The notes beneath the pieces were generated by a model. It did no database searches, had not been told where the DNA came from, and was given only the letters and a program-made list of their open reading frames with translations. From Ornithinibacter aureus (GTDB taxonomy: Bacteria > Actinomycetota > Actinomycetes > Actinomycetales > Dermatophilaceae), in assembly GCF_009858245.1 (NCBI RefSeq), contig NZ_VMSB01000001.1, positions 2,485,623 to 2,549,622 on the forward strand: 64,000 nt of DNA, written 5' to 3'. This document shows, piece after piece, positions 61,831 to 64,000 of the stretch. Positions within the stretch are counted from its first letter, which is position 1; every line of letters begins with the position of its first letter. Made by a program: the position numbers and the translations under genes.

Positions 61831-62718
61831 ATGGCACAGATCGAGACACGAGGGCTGACCCGCACCTTCGGCGACGTGCGGGCCGTGGACGGCGTCGACC
61901 TCGTCGTGCGCCCCGGTGGCCTGACCGGGTTCGTCGGTGGCAACGGCGCCGGCAAGACGACCACGATGCGCATGGTCATGGGGGTGCTGCGACCGGATGC
62001 CGGGGAGGTGCTGTGGGGGGACCGGCCGATGACCGCGGCCGACCGCCAGCGCTTCGGCTACATGCCCGAGGAGCGCGGGCTCTACCCCAAGCAGAAGGTC
62101 GCCGACCAGCTCGCCTACCTCGGCCAGCTCTCGGGGATGTCGTCGGCGGCGGCCAAGAGCGCCGTCACCGAGCACCTCGAGCTGTTCTCGCTCGGTGACC
62201 GGGCCGGTGAGCGAGTCGAGGCACTCAGCCTGGGCAACCAGCAGCGGGTGCAGATCATCGCGGCCCTCATGCACGGCCCCACCGCGCTGATCCTCGACGA
62301 GCCGTTCTCCGGTCTCGACCCGGCCGCCGTCGACGCGATGGCCGACATCCTGCGTGACCGCGCGGCATCCGGCGTGCCCGTGTTGTTCAGCAGCCACCAG
62401 CTCGACCTCGTGGAGCGGCTGTGCGACAGCCTCATCGTGCTCGCCCGCGGCCGGGTCGTCGCCCAGGGCACCGTGGAGACGCTGCGCGCCGGTGGGCCCA
62501 CCCGCTACCGACTCGTCACGGAGGGTGACCTCGGGTGGGTGCGTGACCAGCGCGGCATCCACGTCCATGACGTCGACGGTGGGCGGGCGCTGCTCGAGCT
62601 GATCGACCCGGGCGCCGAGCAGGCCGTGCTGCGGGCCGCCGTCGACCGGGGCCCGGTGCTGGAGTTCGCCCGGGTGGTCCCGCCCCTGTCCGAGATCTAC
62701 CGAGAGGTGACGGCATGA
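61831..62718 (+). CDS. ABC transporter ATPase
   Basis: The protein has 295 residues. Walker A GGNGAGKTTTMRMVMG, signature LSLGNQQRVQ, Walker B LILDEPFSGLDP, and the switch His in SSHQLDL. It belongs with NatA-like (ABC-2) exporters. TAGCGT lies 6 nt before ATG 61831. The stop overlaps the permease start (ATGA). The two-component pair upstream suggests the exporter responds to that signal, as antimicrobial or sodium exporters do; this is inference. Confidence 0.93.
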   Translation: MAQIETRGLTRTFGDVRAVDGVDLVVRPGGLTGFVGGNGAGKTTTMRMVMGVLRPDAGEVLWGDRPMTAADRQRFGYMPEERGLYPKQKVADQLAYLGQLSGMSSAAAKSAVTEHLELFSLGDRAGERVEALSLGNQQRVQIIAALMHGPTALILDEPFSGLDPAAVDAMADILRDRAASGVPVLFSSHQLDLVERLCDSLIVLARGRVVAQGTVETLRAGGPTRYRLVTEGDLGWVRDQRGIHVHDVDGGRALLELIDPGAEQAVLRAAVDRGPVLEFARVVPPLSEIYREVTA

Positions 62719-63896
62719 GCACCCCCCAGGACGTCGGCCAGCCGTGGCTGCTCGTGGCCCGCCGCGAGGTCGCGACCAAGCTCGTCGACCGCTCCTTCCT
62801 GGTCGGCACCCTGCTGACGCTGGCGCTGATCATCGGCTTCGCCGGGCTCCAGGCCGTGCTGGCCGAGCGGACGAAGACCTACGACCTCGTCGTCACCTCC
62901 AGCGCACAGACGATGGCGGATGCCGTGGTGAGCCAGGCGCCCACGCTCGACGACGGCATCCGGGTCACCGTCGTCCCCGCGGCGGACGACGCGGCCGCCG
63001 AGGCTGCGGTGCGTGCGGACGATGCCGACGCCTGGCTCACCGAACGCGACGGGTCGTGGCTGCTCGTGGCCAGGGACGAGGTGCCGAGCGGGCTCGAGGC
63101 GGTGGCCGCGACGGTGGTGCGCGACGCCGTGCTCACCCAGAACGCCGACCGCGCAGGCACGTCGGTGGCGGCCCTGACGGCGGGCACGACGCTGGCGTCC
63201 GACGTCCTCGTCGGTGACGCCGACCAACGCGGGTTCGCCCAGGGCATGGCCTTTGCGTTGGCGGTGCTGTTCTACATGGCCTCGCTCATCTTCGGCATGA
63301 CCCTCGCGAACAGCGTCGTCGAGGAGAAGCAGTCGCGCGTCGTCGAGATCATCGCGACGAAGATCCCCGTGCGGCACCTGCTCGCCGGGAAGGTCGCCGG
63401 CAACACGGCCCTCGCCGTCGGCCAGATGGCGCTGTACGCAGCCATCGGGCTCATCGGTCTGCGGTTCACGCAGTACGCGTCGTTCCTGCCCTCGATCAGT
63501 GGCGCGCTCGGCTGGTTCCTCGTCTTCTTCCTGCTGGGCTTCCTGCTCATCTCCTGCCTGTGGGCCGTCGCGGGGGCGCTGGCCAGCCGCACCGAGGACG
63601 TGCAGTCGACCTCCACCCCGGTGACGATGCTGCTCGTCGCGATCTTCTTCGGCTCACTCCTGCTCGACGGCCCGGCCCAGACGGTGGTGTCCTACGTGCC
63701 GCCGGCGTCGGCGATCCTCATGCCGCAGCGGGTGCTCGAGGGGTCGGCGCAGTGGTGGGAGCCGCTCGTGGCGCTGGGCATCCTCGCGGTGGCTGCGGGC
63801 GCGGTGGTGCTGCTGGCCGAGCGGCTGTACCGGCGCTCGCTGTTGCAGACCCAGGGGCGGCTGTCGATGCGGCAGGCCTGGTCCGCTCCCGAGTAG
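62715..63896 (+). CDS. ABC-2 type permease (NatB-like)
   Basis: The protein has 393 residues. A first membrane helix (residues 27-50) is followed by an extracytoplasmic region of about 130 residues, then six helices in the C-terminal half, with SVVEEKQSRVVEIIATKIPVRHLLAGK, the ABC-2/NatB coupling segment. It would work with the ATPase immediately upstream, with which it overlaps (ATGA). The substrate is unknown. The gene ends about 60 bp before the iron box at 63959. Confidence 0.92.
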   Translation: MSTPQDVGQPWLLVARREVATKLVDRSFLVGTLLTLALIIGFAGLQAVLAERTKTYDLVVTSSAQTMADAVVSQAPTLDDGIRVTVVPAADDAAAEAAVRADDADAWLTERDGSWLLVARDEVPSGLEAVAATVVRDAVLTQNADRAGTSVAALTAGTTLASDVLVGDADQRGFAQGMAFALAVLFYMASLIFGMTLANSVVEEKQSRVVEIIATKIPVRHLLAGKVAGNTALAVGQMALYAAIGLIGLRFTQYASFLPSISGALGWFLVFFLLGFLLISCLWAVAGALASRTEDVQSTSTPVTMLLVAIFFGSLLLDGPAQTVVSYVPPASAILMPQRVLEGSAQWWEPLVALGILAVAAGAVVLLAERLYRRSLLQTQGRLSMRQAWSAPE

Positions 63897-63958
63897 CAGC
63901 CCGCCGCTTGGGGTTGGCTGCTGGGGGCGCCAAGTTGCCGGACGCAGCGACGTGTGAC

Positions 63959-63977
63959 TAAGGTGAGGATTACCTAA
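63959..63977. promoter_or_regulatory. DtxR/IdeR-type iron box
   Basis: TAAGGTGAGGATTACCTAA matches the DtxR/IdeR consensus TTAGGTTAGGCTAACCTAA at 15 of 19 positions. A weaker, overlapping box continues to 64000, where ACCAAGG and CCTTGGT form an inverted repeat. The gene it controls probably lies beyond the window and would be repressed by iron. Confidence 0.65.
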
Positions 63978-64000
63978 CCAAGGGTTGCCTTACCTTGGTA

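Overview
The window is about 71% G+C and uses many GTG starts. Its gene families (DUF2510, DUF5926, Rv2525c-like DUF1906, lipoglycan-type mannosyltransferases, Abhydrolase_9, ABC-F) point to an actinomycete. The gene set and the abundance of GGATGCC/GGCATCC suggest Micrococcales, probably an Intrasporangiaceae-like genus; this placement is inference, since no rRNA or tRNA gene is present. I see no plasmid, phage, IS or CRISPR signature. It reads as ordinary chromosome with unusually many intergenic hairpin repeats and several broken genes.

Layout. 1-2.4 kb: a duplicated lipoprotein + OmpA-like pair, the first OmpA copy frameshifted. 2.5-9.5 kb: M50B peptidase, DEAD-box helicase, LON-domain protein, MazG-like protein, a broken AI-2E permease, App1 phosphatase, Fpg/Nei glycosylase and a ZIP transporter. 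9.6-13 kb: AAA ATPase, then a decayed stretch where an Lrp regulator and a LysE exporter are fused by a deletion, a phosphatase remnant and an SPFH protein. 13-21.6 kb: ABC-F protein, M43 metalloprotease, peroxiredoxin, Abhydrolase_9 protein, a broken APC permease and a DUF2510 protein. 21.7-29.4 kb: serine hydrolase, broken methyltransferase, DUF808, TVP38, a tiny Cys-rich protein behind a CsoR-like operator, MFS transporter, TPR protein and a luciferase-like/hemerythrin fusion.

29.4-39.3 kb: an ECF sigma-ogt pair, GDPD, an anti-sigma-type ATPase, DUF5926, and a surface-glycan group (GT2, GT-C, phosphodiesterase-like membrane protein, GT87), then a TMEM165-type exporter. 39.4-44 kb: pheA, an acyltransferase, an acyl-CoA synthetase lacking its P-loop, and a patatin. 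44-49.5 kb: a compact nitrite/NO module (DUF2249, hemerythrin, NnrS-like protein, NirK fused to a membrane domain) with a divergent regulator carrying a Cys-rich C-terminus. 49.5-64 kb: HAD-acyltransferase fusion, zwf, DUF1906-SH3 protein, lipid kinase, DinB, Na+/H+ antiporter, LysE exporter, serS, a histidine kinase/response regulator pair with an ABC exporter, and a DtxR/IdeR-type iron box at the very end.

Two signals run through the whole window. First, a -10-like TANNNT hexamer lies 5-8 nt before the start codon of most promoter-proximal genes, which implies widespread leaderless transcription and helps fix starts. Second, GGATGCC/GGCATCC occurs roughly 110 times by hand count, in both orientations and in all reading frames.
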